Assembly: GCA_963817435.1 (NCBI GenBank)
Contig: CAWFNY010000001.1
Span: 1,240,001-1,304,000, forward strand
Origin: JADJOM01 sp963817435
GTDB lineage: Bacteria > Gemmatimonadota > Gemmatimonadetes > Gemmatimonadales > GWC2-71-9
Direction: 5' to 3'
DNA length: 64,000 nucleotides
In this document: one piece after another, positions 15,198-24,047 of the stretch
How the letters are laid out: the number at the start of each line of letters is the position of its first letter
Position numbering within the stretch: the first letter of the stretch is position 1
Position numbers and translations under genes: made by a program
The notes under the pieces: generated by a model
What the model saw: only the letters and a program-made list of their open reading frames with translations
The model's database searches: none
Told to the model about the DNA's origin: nothing

Positions 15198-17159
15198 ATG
15201 ATGCGCGCGAGTTCGTGGAACCGGATCGGCCGGACAGGTGCTGCCCTCAGCGCGGTGCTGCTGGCGGCTGGCTGCGGCAAGACGACGACCCAGGCGGGCG
15301 GCACCGGTGACGCGGCGTCGAAAGTGTACGTCGCGCCGGGGCAGTACGACGAGTTCTACATGTTTGCCTCCGGAGGCTTCTCCGGGCAAGTCAGCGTGTA
15401 CGGCCTCCCTTCCGGTCGCCTCCTTCGGGTGATCCCGGTCTTCTCGCAAGACCCCGAGAAGTCCTACGGCTACAGCGAGCAGAGCAAGCCGATGCTGGAG
15501 ACGAGCTACGGGTTCATCCCGTGGGACGATGCGCACCACCCGTCCCTCTCCAAGACCGATGCGATGAACGACGGCCGCTGGCTCTTCATCAACGGCAACA
15601 ACACGCCGCGCGTCGCCCGGATCGACCTGGCCGAAATGAACACGAAGGAGATCCTCGAGATTCCGAACGCCGCCGGGAACCACGCGTCGCCGTTCGTGAC
15701 CCAGGGCACGGAGTACGTCGTGACCGCCACCCGGTTCAGCGTCCCGATGCCGCAGAAGGATGTCCCGATCTCCACGTACAAGGAGAACTTCAGCGGCCAG
15801 ATCGGCTTTGTCGCCGTGGATCCCAAGAGCGGCAAGATGACGCTGGCGTTCCAGATCCACATGCCGGGCTTCGACTACGACCTCGCCCGTCCGGGCAAGG
15901 GTGTCTCCCATGGCTGGGCGTTCTTCACCTCCTACAACACCGAGCAGGCCAACACCCTTCTCGAGCGCAATGCCTCCCAGAACGACAAGGACTACATCAC
16001 CGCGGTGAACTGGAAGGTGGCCGAGCAGTGCGTGGCCGCGGGCAAGGCGAAGACCTGGAACACCAGGTACGCCCACAACTGGGTGGATGACGCCGACATC
16101 GCCCACTCCGAGATGCTGACCAGCGAGAAGGTGCTGGAGCCGGCCGACTGCCCCAACATGGTCTACTTCCTCCCCACTCCGAAGTCTCCGCATGGCGTGG
16201 ACGTGGATCCGACGGGGGAGTACATCGTGGCCGGCGGAAAGCTCGCCGCGACGATGCCGGTCCATTCGTTCACCAAGATGCAGAAGGCAATCGCGGACAA
16301 GGCCTTCGAAAAAGAGGTGGACGGCATCCCGGTGCTCAAGTACGAGGCCGTGAACTACTGCGAAGTGCCGCAGCCGGGCCTGGGCCCGTTGCACAACGAG
16401 TTCGACGACAAGGGGAATGCCTACACGTCGATGTTCCTCTCCTCCGAAATCGTGAAGTGGAACGTCAAGGACTGCAAGGTGCTGGACCGGATCCCGACCT
16501 ACTATTCGATCGGCCACCTGATGGTGGTAGGCGGCGACACCCGGCAGCCGGACGGCAAGTATGTCGTGGCACTGAACAAGATCACCAAGGACCGGTACCT
16601 GCCCACCGGGCCGGAGCTGAGCCAGTCCGCGCAGCTGATCGACATCACGGGCGACAAGATGAAGCTGCTGCTCGACTTCCCCACCATCGGCGAGCCGCAC
16701 TACGCCCAGGCGATCCTGGCCTCCAAGATCAAGGACGCACAGATCAAGACGTTCAACCTGGCGGAGAACAAGGACCCGAACGCCACGAAGGCGGAGAAGG
16801 ACGCCCGGGTGGTGCGGAAGGGCAACGTGGTGCACATCTACATGACCGCCATCCGCAGCCACTTCGTGCCGGACAACATCGAAGGTGTGCAGGTCGGGGA
16901 CAGCGTGTACATCCATGTCACGAATGTCGAGCAGGACTGGGATGTGCCGCACGGCTTTGCGGTCACCGGGATGCACAACTCCGAACTGCTGGTGATGCCC
17001 GGCCAGACCCGCACGATCGTCTGGGTCCCGCAGGCTCCCGGCGTGCTGCCCTTCTACTGCACCGACTTCTGCTCGGCGCTGCACCAGGAGATGCAGGGCT
17101 ACATCCGGGTATCCCCGAAGGGCTCAAACGTGGCTGTGTCCTACAATACGCCGAAGTGA
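15198..17159 (+). CDS. nosZ: Nitrous-oxide reductase, clade II (Sec/lipoprotein type)
   Basis: 653 residues. Reduces N2O to N2 at the CuZ cluster of a seven-bladed propeller (residues about 50-520), with electrons entering through a C-terminal cupredoxin CuA domain. The CuA ligands are visible in F-Y-C-T-D-F-C-S-A-L-H-Q-E-M (Cys 621 and 625, His 629, Met 632) and in D-V-P-H-G-F. The N-terminus is a Sec signal with lipobox L-A-A-G-C, not a twin-arginine signal, which places it in clade II. ATG 15198 follows AGGAGAGGCTTAC. Downstream accessory genes are in clade II order. No nir or nor gene is seen in the window. Confidence 0.97.
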   Translation: MMRASSWNRIGRTGAALSAVLLAAGCGKTTTQAGGTGDAASKVYVAPGQYDEFYMFASGGFSGQVSVYGLPSGRLLRVIPVFSQDPEKSYGYSEQSKPMLETSYGFIPWDDAHHPSLSKTDAMNDGRWLFINGNNTPRVARIDLAEMNTKEILEIPNAAGNHASPFVTQGTEYVVTATRFSVPMPQKDVPISTYKENFSGQIGFVAVDPKSGKMTLAFQIHMPGFDYDLARPGKGVSHGWAFFTSYNTEQANTLLERNASQNDKDYITAVNWKVAEQCVAAGKAKTWNTRYAHNWVDDADIAHSEMLTSEKVLEPADCPNMVYFLPTPKSPHGVDVDPTGEYIVAGGKLAATMPVHSFTKMQKAIADKAFEKEVDGIPVLKYEAVNYCEVPQPGLGPLHNEFDDKGNAYTSMFLSSEIVKWNVKDCKVLDRIPTYYSIGHLMVVGGDTRQPDGKYVVALNKITKDRYLPTGPELSQSAQLIDITGDKMKLLLDFPTIGEPHYAQAILASKIKDAQIKTFNLAENKDPNATKAEKDARVVRKGNVVHIYMTAIRSHFVPDNIEGVQVGDSVYIHVTNVEQDWDVPHGFAVTGMHNSELLVMPGQTRTIVWVPQAPGVLPFYCTDFCSALHQEMQGYIRVSPKGSNVAVSYNTPK

Positions 17160-17222
17160 ACTGACTCACGGAGGGGGGGGCCGGCCGGATGCCGTCCTCC
17201 CCCGTTTCCGCCGGGAACACCT

Positions 17223-17819
17223 ATGTCTCGCTCTACCCGCCTGCTGCTGGCCGCCGCGTCGCTCTCCCTCGCGCTGGTCTACCTCCTTCCCCTGTGGCAC
17301 ATCGGGCTGCAGGCGCCGCAGTACCCCGAAGGCCTCGGCCTCTATATCGGCATCAACAAGATCGTCGGTGAGAAGCCGCAGGACCTCAACAGCATCAACA
17401 ACCTGAACCATTATATCGGCATGAAGCGGATCATCCCGGAGGCGATTCCCGAGCTCCGCTTCATGCCACTGTTCGTGGGGGCGCTGATCGGCATCGGGCT
17501 GCTGGCCGCCGCCAGCGGCAAGCGGGCGCTGCTCTACATCTGGGTGGGGCTGTTCGTCACGGGCGCCGTGGCCGGGCTCGCCGACTTCTACCGCTGGGGC
17601 TACGATTACGGGCACAATCTCGATCCCGAGGCCATCATCAAGATCACGGGCATGAGCTATCAGCCACCCCTCATCGGCAACAAGCAGCTGCTCAACTTCC
17701 ACGCGACGAGCTGGCCGGCGTCGGGCGGCTGGGTGCTGGTCGCTGCTGTCGTGATCGGCCTCGCGCTCGTGATCCGTGAGTGTCGGGCCGCACGCGCCCG
17801 GACCACCGCAGCCGCCTGA
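17223..17819 (+). CDS. NosB-like integral membrane protein
   Basis: 198 residues with about four helices (near 5-25, 85-103, 107-127 and 175-195) and large outside loops. Conserved-looking blocks are P-L-W-H-I-G-L-Q-A-P-Q-Y-P-E-G-L-G, then N-N-L-N-H-Y-I-G-M-K and Y-D-Y-G-H-N-L-D. A polytopic protein of unknown function, often called NosB, sits directly after nosZ in clade II clusters and this gene has that position. I name it by position rather than firm homology. ATG 17223 is 63 bases after nosZ; the gap has a run of G. Confidence 0.65.
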   Translation: MSRSTRLLLAAASLSLALVYLLPLWHIGLQAPQYPEGLGLYIGINKIVGEKPQDLNSINNLNHYIGMKRIIPEAIPELRFMPLFVGALIGIGLLAAASGKRALLYIWVGLFVTGAVAGLADFYRWGYDYGHNLDPEAIIKITGMSYQPPLIGNKQLLNFHATSWPASGGWVLVAAVVIGLALVIRECRAARARTTAAA

Positions 17820-17823
17820 CTCC

Positions 17824-18282
17824 GTGCGCCCCGGCTTCGCCGCACTCCTCGGACTGGTGGCGACCACCGTGGCCGGGTGCGGCCCACGGGGACCGCGACC
17901 CATCGCGCTGGGCACCGAGTCCTGCGCCCACTGTCACATGACCGTCGCCGACCCGCGATTCACCGCGGAGGCGATCTCGACGACCGGCAAGATCACCGTC
18001 TTCGACGACGTGGGCTGCCTCGCTGCGTGGCTCGGTGAGCACAGCGCACCGGTCGCCTCGACGTGGGTGACGAGTTTCGTCGACCATCAATACTGGATCC
18101 GCGCCGACTCGGCGGTCTATCTCCAGGTCGACAGCATCCGGACACCGATGGCCAGCGGGCTCCTCGCCCTGCGCGCGGGCCGTGAGGCGGACAGCGTGCG
18201 GGCGCGGCTGGGCGGCCAGGTGCTCTCCTGGCGCGGGGTGCTCGAGCTGCCACACGGGCACCGGCCATCCGCGGCCTCCTGA
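17824..18282 (+). CDS. nosL: Copper chaperone lipoprotein NosL
   Basis: 152 residues from GTG 17824. The signal peptide ends at lipobox V-A-G-C. The metal site region is S-C-A-H-C-H-M-T-V-A-D-P, matching the C-x-x-C-x-M pattern of NosL, which delivers Cu(I) for assembly of the CuZ centre in the periplasm. A-F-D-D-V-G-C-L-A and the A-S-G pattern follow as in the family. The upstream GTG at 17776 would add 16 residues and blur the signal peptide. Starts four bases after the NosB-like stop; ends overlapping nosD (TGATG). Confidence 0.9.
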   Translation: MRPGFAALLGLVATTVAGCGPRGPRPIALGTESCAHCHMTVADPRFTAEAISTTGKITVFDDVGCLAAWLGEHSAPVASTWVTSFVDHQYWIRADSAVYLQVDSIRTPMASGLLALRAGREADSVRARLGGQVLSWRGVLELPHGHRPSAAS

Positions 18283-19517
18283 TGCTCCTACTCCTGCTCT
18301 CCCTGTGGAGTCTGCCGCCGGCGGCCCCACCACAGACGCCGCGCACCTGGACGGTCGCCCCCGGCACATCACTCTCGACCATCACAGACGCACTCGGCCG
18401 AGCCCGGGACGGTGACACGATCCTGGTCGAGGCGGGGGATTACCGGGAGCCGGAACTCACGGTCGGCCGGCGGCTGGTACTCCTCGGCAAGGGGTGGCCG
18501 GTCCTTCATGGCGGCGATCACCAGATCTTCCGGGTGACCGCGGACAGCGTGACGATCAGCGGACTGGTCCTGCGCGATGTCTCACCCAGCACGACTGATG
18601 ATCGCGCCGCGATCAAGGTGATAGGAGCGAAGGGCTGCCGCCTCGAGAACAACACCATTCTCGACACCTTCTTCGGCATCTACCTTTCGCGGGTGCAGGG
18701 CTGTCTCATTCGCAACAACCGGATCCGCGGTTCCGGCACGACGGAGATCTTCGCGGGGAACGCGGTGCATTCCTGGAGTTCGAGCGACCTGGTGATCGAG
18801 GACAATCTCCTCCGCGGACACCGGGACGGACTCTATTTCGAGTTCACCACCGGCGCCGTCGTCCGGCGGAACGTGAGCACCCGCGCCCTGCGCTACGGGC
18901 TTCATTTCATGTTCAGCAACGACTGCAGCTACACCGACAATGTCTTCGCGTCGAACCATGCCGGCGTGGCCGTGATGTACAGCCACGGCGTCACCATGGA
19001 GCGCAATCGTTTCGAGCACAGCTGGGGCAGCGGGGCCTATGGCCTGCTCCTCAAGGAGATCACCGACAGCCACCTGCGGAGAAACATCTTCCGCAGCAAC
19101 ACCATCGCACTGTATGCCGAGGGCACCAACCGGCTCGAGGTGACGGGGAATGAATTCCTGGACAACGGGTGGGGAGTGGAGGTCATGTCCGACGTGCAGG
19201 AGACGGCGTTCCGCCACAACCGCTTCGAAGGCAATTCGTTCGATGTGACGACCAACAGCGCCAGCGCGAGCAGCCGTTTCGAGGAGAACTACTGGGATCG
19301 CTACGCCGGATACGACCTCGACCGCAATGGCTTCGGTGATGTCCCCTTCCCTCCGGTGCGGCTGTTCGCCTTCGTGGTGCAACAGAACGAGCCGGCACTC
19401 ATCCTCATGCGGAGCTTCTTCGTTTCCCTGCTGGACGCGGCGGAACGGGTCGCGCCAGTGCTGACGCCGCAAACGATGGTGGACAGCCGGCCGCTGATGC
19501 GCTGGAGCGCGGAATGA
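18282..19517 (+). CDS. nosD: Periplasmic copper-site maturation protein NosD
   Basis: 411 residues: a short Sec signal peptide (about 1-18) and then a right-handed beta-helix of repeated turns rich in I-x-x-N-x-I/F and N-N-x-I (for example G-C-R-L-E-N-N-T-I and G-N-E-F-L-D-N-G-W), the CASH/NosD fold. NosD works with the NosFY ABC complex and NosL to build the CuZ cluster in NosZ. ATG overlaps the nosL stop; the stop overlaps nosF (ATGA). Confidence 0.93.
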   Translation: MLLLLLSLWSLPPAAPPQTPRTWTVAPGTSLSTITDALGRARDGDTILVEAGDYREPELTVGRRLVLLGKGWPVLHGGDHQIFRVTADSVTISGLVLRDVSPSTTDDRAAIKVIGAKGCRLENNTILDTFFGIYLSRVQGCLIRNNRIRGSGTTEIFAGNAVHSWSSSDLVIEDNLLRGHRDGLYFEFTTGAVVRRNVSTRALRYGLHFMFSNDCSYTDNVFASNHAGVAVMYSHGVTMERNRFEHSWGSGAYGLLLKEITDSHLRRNIFRSNTIALYAEGTNRLEVTGNEFLDNGWGVEVMSDVQETAFRHNRFEGNSFDVTTNSASASSRFEENYWDRYAGYDLDRNGFGDVPFPPVRLFAFVVQQNEPALILMRSFFVSLLDAAERVAPVLTPQTMVDSRPLMRWSAE

Positions 19518-20242
19518 GCGCCCCCCCTCCCGTGATCGAGGCCACCAAGCTCACCAAGCGCTTTGGGCGGCTGGACGTCCTGAAGGGCATCGACCTGGCC
19601 ATTCAGCCGGGACGGATCACTGGGCTTGTCGGTCCAAACGCCGCCGGCAAGTCCACCTTCATCAAGGCGCTCCTCGGCCTGGTCCGGCCCGACGCGGGTC
19701 GGCTGACGGTGCTTGGTCACTCGGTCAATGGCGACGAGCGCTACCGGCACGGCATCGGCTACATGCCCCAGGCCGCCCGCTTCCCCGAGAACCTCACCGG
19801 TGCCGAGGTCCTCGCCATGATCGGTGATCTCCGCGGACCGGGGCTCGAACGGGACCTTGAACTGCTGGAACGCTTCCGCCTGCAGGGCGAACTCGGGAAG
19901 CCGGTCCGGGCACTCTCGGGAGGTACCCGGCAGAAGCTCTCGGCCGTCGTCGCGTTCCTGTTCCGGCCGGAGCTGCTCATCCTCGACGAACCGACCGCCG
20001 GCCTCGATCCGGTCGCGAGCGGCATCTTCAAGGACAAGCTGCTTGCCACGCGGGCGCGCGGCGCTTCCGTCCTGCTCGCCTCCCATACTCTGAGCGAACT
20101 CGAAGAACTCGCGGACGATATCGTCTTCCTGCTCGATGGCCAGGTCCGCTTCCACGGGCCCGTCGCGCGCCTGATGCAGACCACGGGCTTCGCCAATCTG
20201 GAGCGGGCCATCGCCGCGCTGATGCAGCAGGGGGCGGCATGA
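19514..20242 (+). CDS. nosF: ABC ATPase for N2O reductase maturation
   Basis: 242 residues. Walker A G-P-N-A-A-G-K-S-T, signature L-S-G-G-T-R-Q-K and Walker B L-L-I-L-D-E-P-T are in normal order. Cytoplasmic motor of the NosDFY complex. The start overlaps nosD and the stop overlaps nosY by four bases each, so expression is coupled. Confidence 0.94.
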   Translation: MSAPPPVIEATKLTKRFGRLDVLKGIDLAIQPGRITGLVGPNAAGKSTFIKALLGLVRPDAGRLTVLGHSVNGDERYRHGIGYMPQAARFPENLTGAEVLAMIGDLRGPGLERDLELLERFRLQGELGKPVRALSGGTRQKLSAVVAFLFRPELLILDEPTAGLDPVASGIFKDKLLATRARGASVLLASHTLSELEELADDIVFLLDGQVRFHGPVARLMQTTGFANLERAIAALMQQGAA

Positions 20243-21030
20243 GAAACGCCCGCAAGATCCTGGGCTATCAGCTCCGCGACGTCCTGCGCAACAGGTGGGT
20301 GATCGCATACACCGTCGTGCTGCTCGTACTCACCGAGGCGCTGTTCCGCCTGGGCGGAGACGGCAGCCGGGTGGTGCTGTCGCTGCTCAATATCGTGCTC
20401 ATCTTCGTGCCGCTGGTCGCGCTGACCTTCGGCACCCTGTACCTCTATTCCGCCCGGGAGTTCATCGAGCTGCTCCTGGCCCAGCCCGTGGGCCGAGGCT
20501 CGATGTTCGCCGGTCTGTGGGCCGGACTGGTCCTGCCCCTGGTCGCGGCACTGGTCGCCGGCGTCGGAATCCCCTTCGTGCTGCACTCCAGCGACGGTGC
20601 GGTGCCGGTGCATTCACTGGTCATGCTGCTCGGCACCGGTGCCCTGCTGACCAGCGCGTTCACCGCGATGGCCTTCGTCATCGCGCTCCGGTTCGAGGAC
20701 CGGGCCCGGGGATTCGGCGCAGCGCTAGTAGTCTGGCTCGCGTGCGCGGTGGTCTATGACGGCCTGGTGCTCCTTGTCGTCGCGATCTTCGGGAACTATC
20801 CGCTCGAGACCCCGCTGCTCGTCCTCATGCTGCTCAATCCGCTCGACCTCGGGCGCGTCCTGCTTCTCCTCGACCTCGATGTGGCGGCGCTGATGGGCTA
20901 CACCGGGGCGGTCTTCCAGCACTTCCTCGGCACCGTCCTCGGATTGGGCATCGCCACCGGCGCGCTGCTGCTCTGGTCGGCGCTGCCGCTGTGGCTCGGT
21001 CAGCGCGGCTTTCGTCGCCGGGACTTCTGA
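20239..21030 (+). CDS. nosY: ABC permease for N2O reductase maturation
   Basis: 263 residues with six predicted helices, ABC-2/NosY type. An early helix holds W-V-I-A-Y-T-V-V-L-L-V-L and E-L-L-L-A-Q-P-V matches the typical cytoplasmic loop before helix three. With NosF it forms the membrane engine of NosD-dependent copper-site assembly. Last gene of the nos operon; a terminator lies 62 bases on. Confidence 0.93.
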   Translation: MRNARKILGYQLRDVLRNRWVIAYTVVLLVLTEALFRLGGDGSRVVLSLLNIVLIFVPLVALTFGTLYLYSAREFIELLLAQPVGRGSMFAGLWAGLVLPLVAALVAGVGIPFVLHSSDGAVPVHSLVMLLGTGALLTSAFTAMAFVIALRFEDRARGFGAALVVWLACAVVYDGLVLLVVAIFGNYPLETPLLVLMLLNPLDLGRVLLLLDLDVAALMGYTGAVFQHFLGTVLGLGIATGALLLWSALPLWLGQRGFRRRDF

Positions 21031-21092
21031 ACGCCCCTGTCACCTCCACTGGGATGGTGACCACCGCAGGGCCGCCCACCCCGACACGCAAC

Positions 21093-21117
21093 AAGGGCGA
21101 CCTCCACGGTCGCCCTT
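21093..21117. terminator. Bidirectional terminator between nosY and the TonB-like gene
   Basis: AAGGGCGACC (21093-21102) and GGTCGCCCTT (21108-21117) form a perfect 10-bp stem with a five-base loop. It is symmetric in its flanking A/T, so it can end nos transcription on the plus strand and the convergent minus-strand operon. Confidence 0.8.
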
Positions 21118-21140
21118 AAGTCCGGGAGAGTTCACCCCGG

Positions 21141-21803
21141 TCAGAGGGTGGTGGCGGGCATGGGATGCTCCATGCGGAAGGAGAATCGCTGACTCACGAG
21201 CTGCCGTACTTTGCGGGCGCTGCGCCATGCCGGCCGGAACTGCATGCCCATCAGCGCGAGCCGGACCGATGAAGCGAACTCCTGGTGGGTGCTGTTGAGA
21301 ATCCGGACACTGCTCAGGTCGACCCAGCCAGTGGTGTCCACCACGAACTCCGCCTCGACATATCCCTCCACACCCGCGTTCAGGAGGCTGTTCGGATAGG
21401 CCGGCGCGGCGCTGCCGTCCATGCGTACCACCTCGGAATCGACGCCCAGCACGGTAAAGACCGAATCGAAGTGCGCCGAGGCGAGCCCCGGCGGTACCAG
21501 GCCGCGAACCCGGGGAGGCTGCGGCAGTGCCGGGTTGTCCACGTGCTGAGTTGTGGCGGGGCGGCTGAAGCTCTCGCCGTTCCCCGGAGGAGCGGGGATT
21601 GGCAGCCGGCTCTCACGCTCCTCCGAAGGCAGCCGGTCCCGCGCGTAGAGATAGAGCGCGGGGAGGATCTTCGAGTCGTCGAAGAGACGGACCACGCCAG
21701 GACCAGTGGCCAGCGAGGCGACAACCAGCAGGTGAGCGACTGCGCTGAGGAGCGCAGCGGCCCCAATCGGCCAGGTGGGGCGGGTGGGTGGCAAGGTATG
21801 CAT
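21141..21803 (-). CDS. TonB-like energy transducer
   Basis: 220 residues. One N-terminal helix (about 12-35), a Pro-rich middle, and a C-terminal TonB domain (about 130-210) with Y-P-N-S-L-L-N-A-G-V-E-G-Y-V-E-A-E-F-V-V and the R-P-A-W end pattern. TonB proteins pass inner-membrane energy to outer-membrane transporters. ATG 21803 has GGGAGGACACCCC upstream. No exbBD is present nearby, so it may share those components with a copy elsewhere. Last gene of the minus-strand group. Confidence 0.82.
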   Translation of the reverse strand: MHTLPPTRPTWPIGAAALLSAVAHLLVVASLATGPGVVRLFDDSKILPALYLYARDRLPSEERESRLPIPAPPGNGESFSRPATTQHVDNPALPQPPRVRGLVPPGLASAHFDSVFTVLGVDSEVVRMDGSAAPAYPNSLLNAGVEGYVEAEFVVDTTGWVDLSSVRILNSTHQEFASSVRLALMGMQFRPAWRSARKVRQLVSQRFSFRMEHPMPATTL

Positions 21804-21907
21804 GGGGTGTCCTCCCTGCGCCGTGCGGGCGCCGTTGCTCGCTCCACGATGTGGGATGGGCTGGGGCAACGCAACTGTCCGTTCACCTGCGCAACATCGG
21901 CAGGGGC

Positions 21908-23179
21908 CTAGAGGAAGACCATCCCCAGCAGCCCGCCAAACATTACGACGATCGCCGCCGCGACTGAGACACGCAGGAGCCGGCCCGCTGGCTGGCCGTG
22001 CATGAGCCGATGGTCGGCCGACACCAGGAGGATGGCGAGCAGGAGAAACGGCGCGAGGACGCCATTGATCACCGCCGACCAGAACAGCGCGGAGACGGGA
22101 TTGAGATTGAGGAAGTCCATGGCGACCCCGCCAATGGTGGCCAGCAGCACGACCCCATAGAAACCCGGCGCGCCGCTCCATCCCTTATCCAGCCCCTGGC
22201 GCCAGCCGAAGGTCTCGGACAGCGCATAGCCCGCAGAGGCGGTGAGTGTCGGGATCGCCAGAAAGCCGACCCCAAGCACGCCCAATGCATAGAGACCGGA
22301 GGCGAAGGCTCCTGCGAGGGGCTTGAGGGCCTGGGCCGCCTCCCCGGAGGTCTGTACCGTGGTCAGGCCGTGCGCGTGAAGCGTGAGGGAGGCGGTGAGG
22401 ATGATGAAAAACATCACCACGTTCGAGAACAGGGTCCCGGCACCGACGTCGATCGCCCGGGCCTTCAGCTCGCTAACGCTCGCGCCGACGCGTTCCCGCT
22501 TCCGCAGGCGCCCCATTGCCTTTTCTTCCTCGACTTCCTGTGAGGCCTGCCAGAAGAAGAGATAGGGGCTGATCGTGGTGCCGAGGATCGCCACAAGCGC
22601 CGCCCAGTAGCCGCTGCCGGTCGGCAGGGTCGGCAGGAAGGTATCGTGCAAGACCCGCCCCCAGTCGGGGCCGACCATGAACGCCGTGACGACATAGGCC
22701 AGGAGCACCAGCGTGAGCCACTTGAGCGTGCTGGCGATCTGGCTGTAGCGGAGCCGGATCGTGGCCCAGGCGGTCGCGGCGCCGAAGACCACGACGAAGA
22801 CATGCGAATTGAGACCGGTGAACAGCTCGGCGGCGTCGGCCATGCCGGACAGATCGGCACCGACGTTGATCGTGTTCGCCAGCAGGAGTGCGACCGAGAA
22901 GAGGATGATGACCGGTCTGGGAAAGCGCCGCCGAAGCAGGTCGATCAGACCGATCCCGGTGACCATTCCGATCCGGGCGCACATCAACTGTACCGCCGCC
23001 ATCAGCGGCCAGGTGAGCAGCGCGGTCCACAGCAGCGACGTGCCGTACCGGGCGCCGACGACCGTGTAGGTGGCGATGCCGGAGGGATCGTCGTCGGCGG
23101 CCCCCGTGATGACGCCGGGACCGATCGCCGAAAGGAGCGAGCGCGGGGGTTTGGTGCTGGTGTCGGACTGCGGTGCCAT
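21908..23179 (-). CDS. NRAMP-related divalent metal transporter
   Basis: 423 residues and about 11 helices. The helix-1 motif is D-D-D-P-S-G-I-A-T-Y-T, where canonical NRAMP has D-P-G-N, and helix 6 holds T-T-I-S-P-Y-L-F-F-W-Q in place of M-P-H. This places it in the divergent NRAMP-related branch; the lost Met suggests a harder ion such as Mg2+ or a mixed substrate, which is inference. M-C-A-R-I-G-M is the helix-3 block. ATG 23179 follows GAGGGTTG. Fourth gene after DUF1611 and the ABC pair. Confidence 0.85.
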   Translation of the reverse strand: MAPQSDTSTKPPRSLLSAIGPGVITGAADDDPSGIATYTVVGARYGTSLLWTALLTWPLMAAVQLMCARIGMVTGIGLIDLLRRRFPRPVIILFSVALLLANTINVGADLSGMADAAELFTGLNSHVFVVVFGAATAWATIRLRYSQIASTLKWLTLVLLAYVVTAFMVGPDWGRVLHDTFLPTLPTGSGYWAALVAILGTTISPYLFFWQASQEVEEEKAMGRLRKRERVGASVSELKARAIDVGAGTLFSNVVMFFIILTASLTLHAHGLTTVQTSGEAAQALKPLAGAFASGLYALGVLGVGFLAIPTLTASAGYALSETFGWRQGLDKGWSGAPGFYGVVLLATIGGVAMDFLNLNPVSALFWSAVINGVLAPFLLLAILLVSADHRLMHGQPAGRLLRVSVAAAIVVMFGGLLGMVFL

Positions 23180-23237
23180 CAACCCTCGATTCGAGACCGG
23201 TCGGCCCTGCAACGGCTGCGTCGGACCGCCAGGTTGC

Positions 23238-24047
23238 CTAACCGAGGGTGCGCCGCACAAACGCCCGCACGCCGACGCCACCGAGCGCGATGGTCGCGGT
23301 GGCGAGCGCCCCGAGGAAGGCCAACGGCGGCATGTGTGGCGTATCTGGCGTCAGGGCGGCCCGCAGCCCCTCGCTCATGTAGACCAGCGGATTCACGAGC
23401 ACGATCAGTTGCAGCCAGGGAATCGGCCGGAGCAGCGCCCAGGGGTAATAGACGCACCCCAGGAAGGTGATCGGGACGACCACGACAGCGAACATCAGCC
23501 CGATCTGCTGTGGCCGGACGATCGTGCCGAGGGCGAGGCCCAGCGCCCCCGCGGTCAGACTGGCGAGCAGGACGACGGCGATGAGGAGCGGCCAGCTGGC
23601 GACATGCACCGCCACCGGAGTGGCAGGAATGAGGTAGACGAGCGGGAAGACGACGAGCCCCGCGATGACGCCCTGGACCGCCCCGACCACGAGCTTCTCG
23701 ATGGCGACGAGCTCCACCGGCACCGGCGCCAGCACCCGGTCTTCGATCTCCCGGGTGCCGCCGAGCTCGATCGAGAGCGGCAGCGCGACGGCGGAGATGC
23801 CGGTGAACACCATGCCGACGGCGACCAGGCCGGGCACCACGATGGTTGCGTAACTCGTTCCCGCGGGGCCGCCCTGGAAGGACTGGCCGATCCGGGGCAG
23901 GACAAACGTGAACACGAAGACGAAGAGCAGCGGATTCATCACCGTCCGGGTGATGAACGGCGCGAAGTTGCGGCGGAGCACGCGCAGGTCGCGCAGCACC
24001 ATGCCCCAGAGCGGAGCGGCGTAGCCGGTTTGCAGGGGCTCAGTCAC
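23238..24047 (-). CDS. ABC-2 type exporter permease
   Basis: 269 residues with six predicted helices. R-N-F-A-P-F-I-T-R-T-V-M-N-P-L-L-F and E-D-R-V-L-A-P-V-P match drug- or polysaccharide-type ABC-2 permeases (DrrB/NodJ-like). It forms a full exporter with the ATPase gene upstream, whose end it overlaps by eight bases. Cargo is unknown. Confidence 0.9.
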   Translation of the reverse strand: MTEPLQTGYAAPLWGMVLRDLRVLRRNFAPFITRTVMNPLLFVFVFTFVLPRIGQSFQGGPAGTSYATIVVPGLVAVGMVFTGISAVALPLSIELGGTREIEDRVLAPVPVELVAIEKLVVGAVQGVIAGLVVFPLVYLIPATPVAVHVASWPLLIAVVLLASLTAGALGLALGTIVRPQQIGLMFAVVVVPITFLGCVYYPWALLRPIPWLQLIVLVNPLVYMSEGLRAALTPDTPHMPPLAFLGALATATIALGGVGVRAFVRRTLG

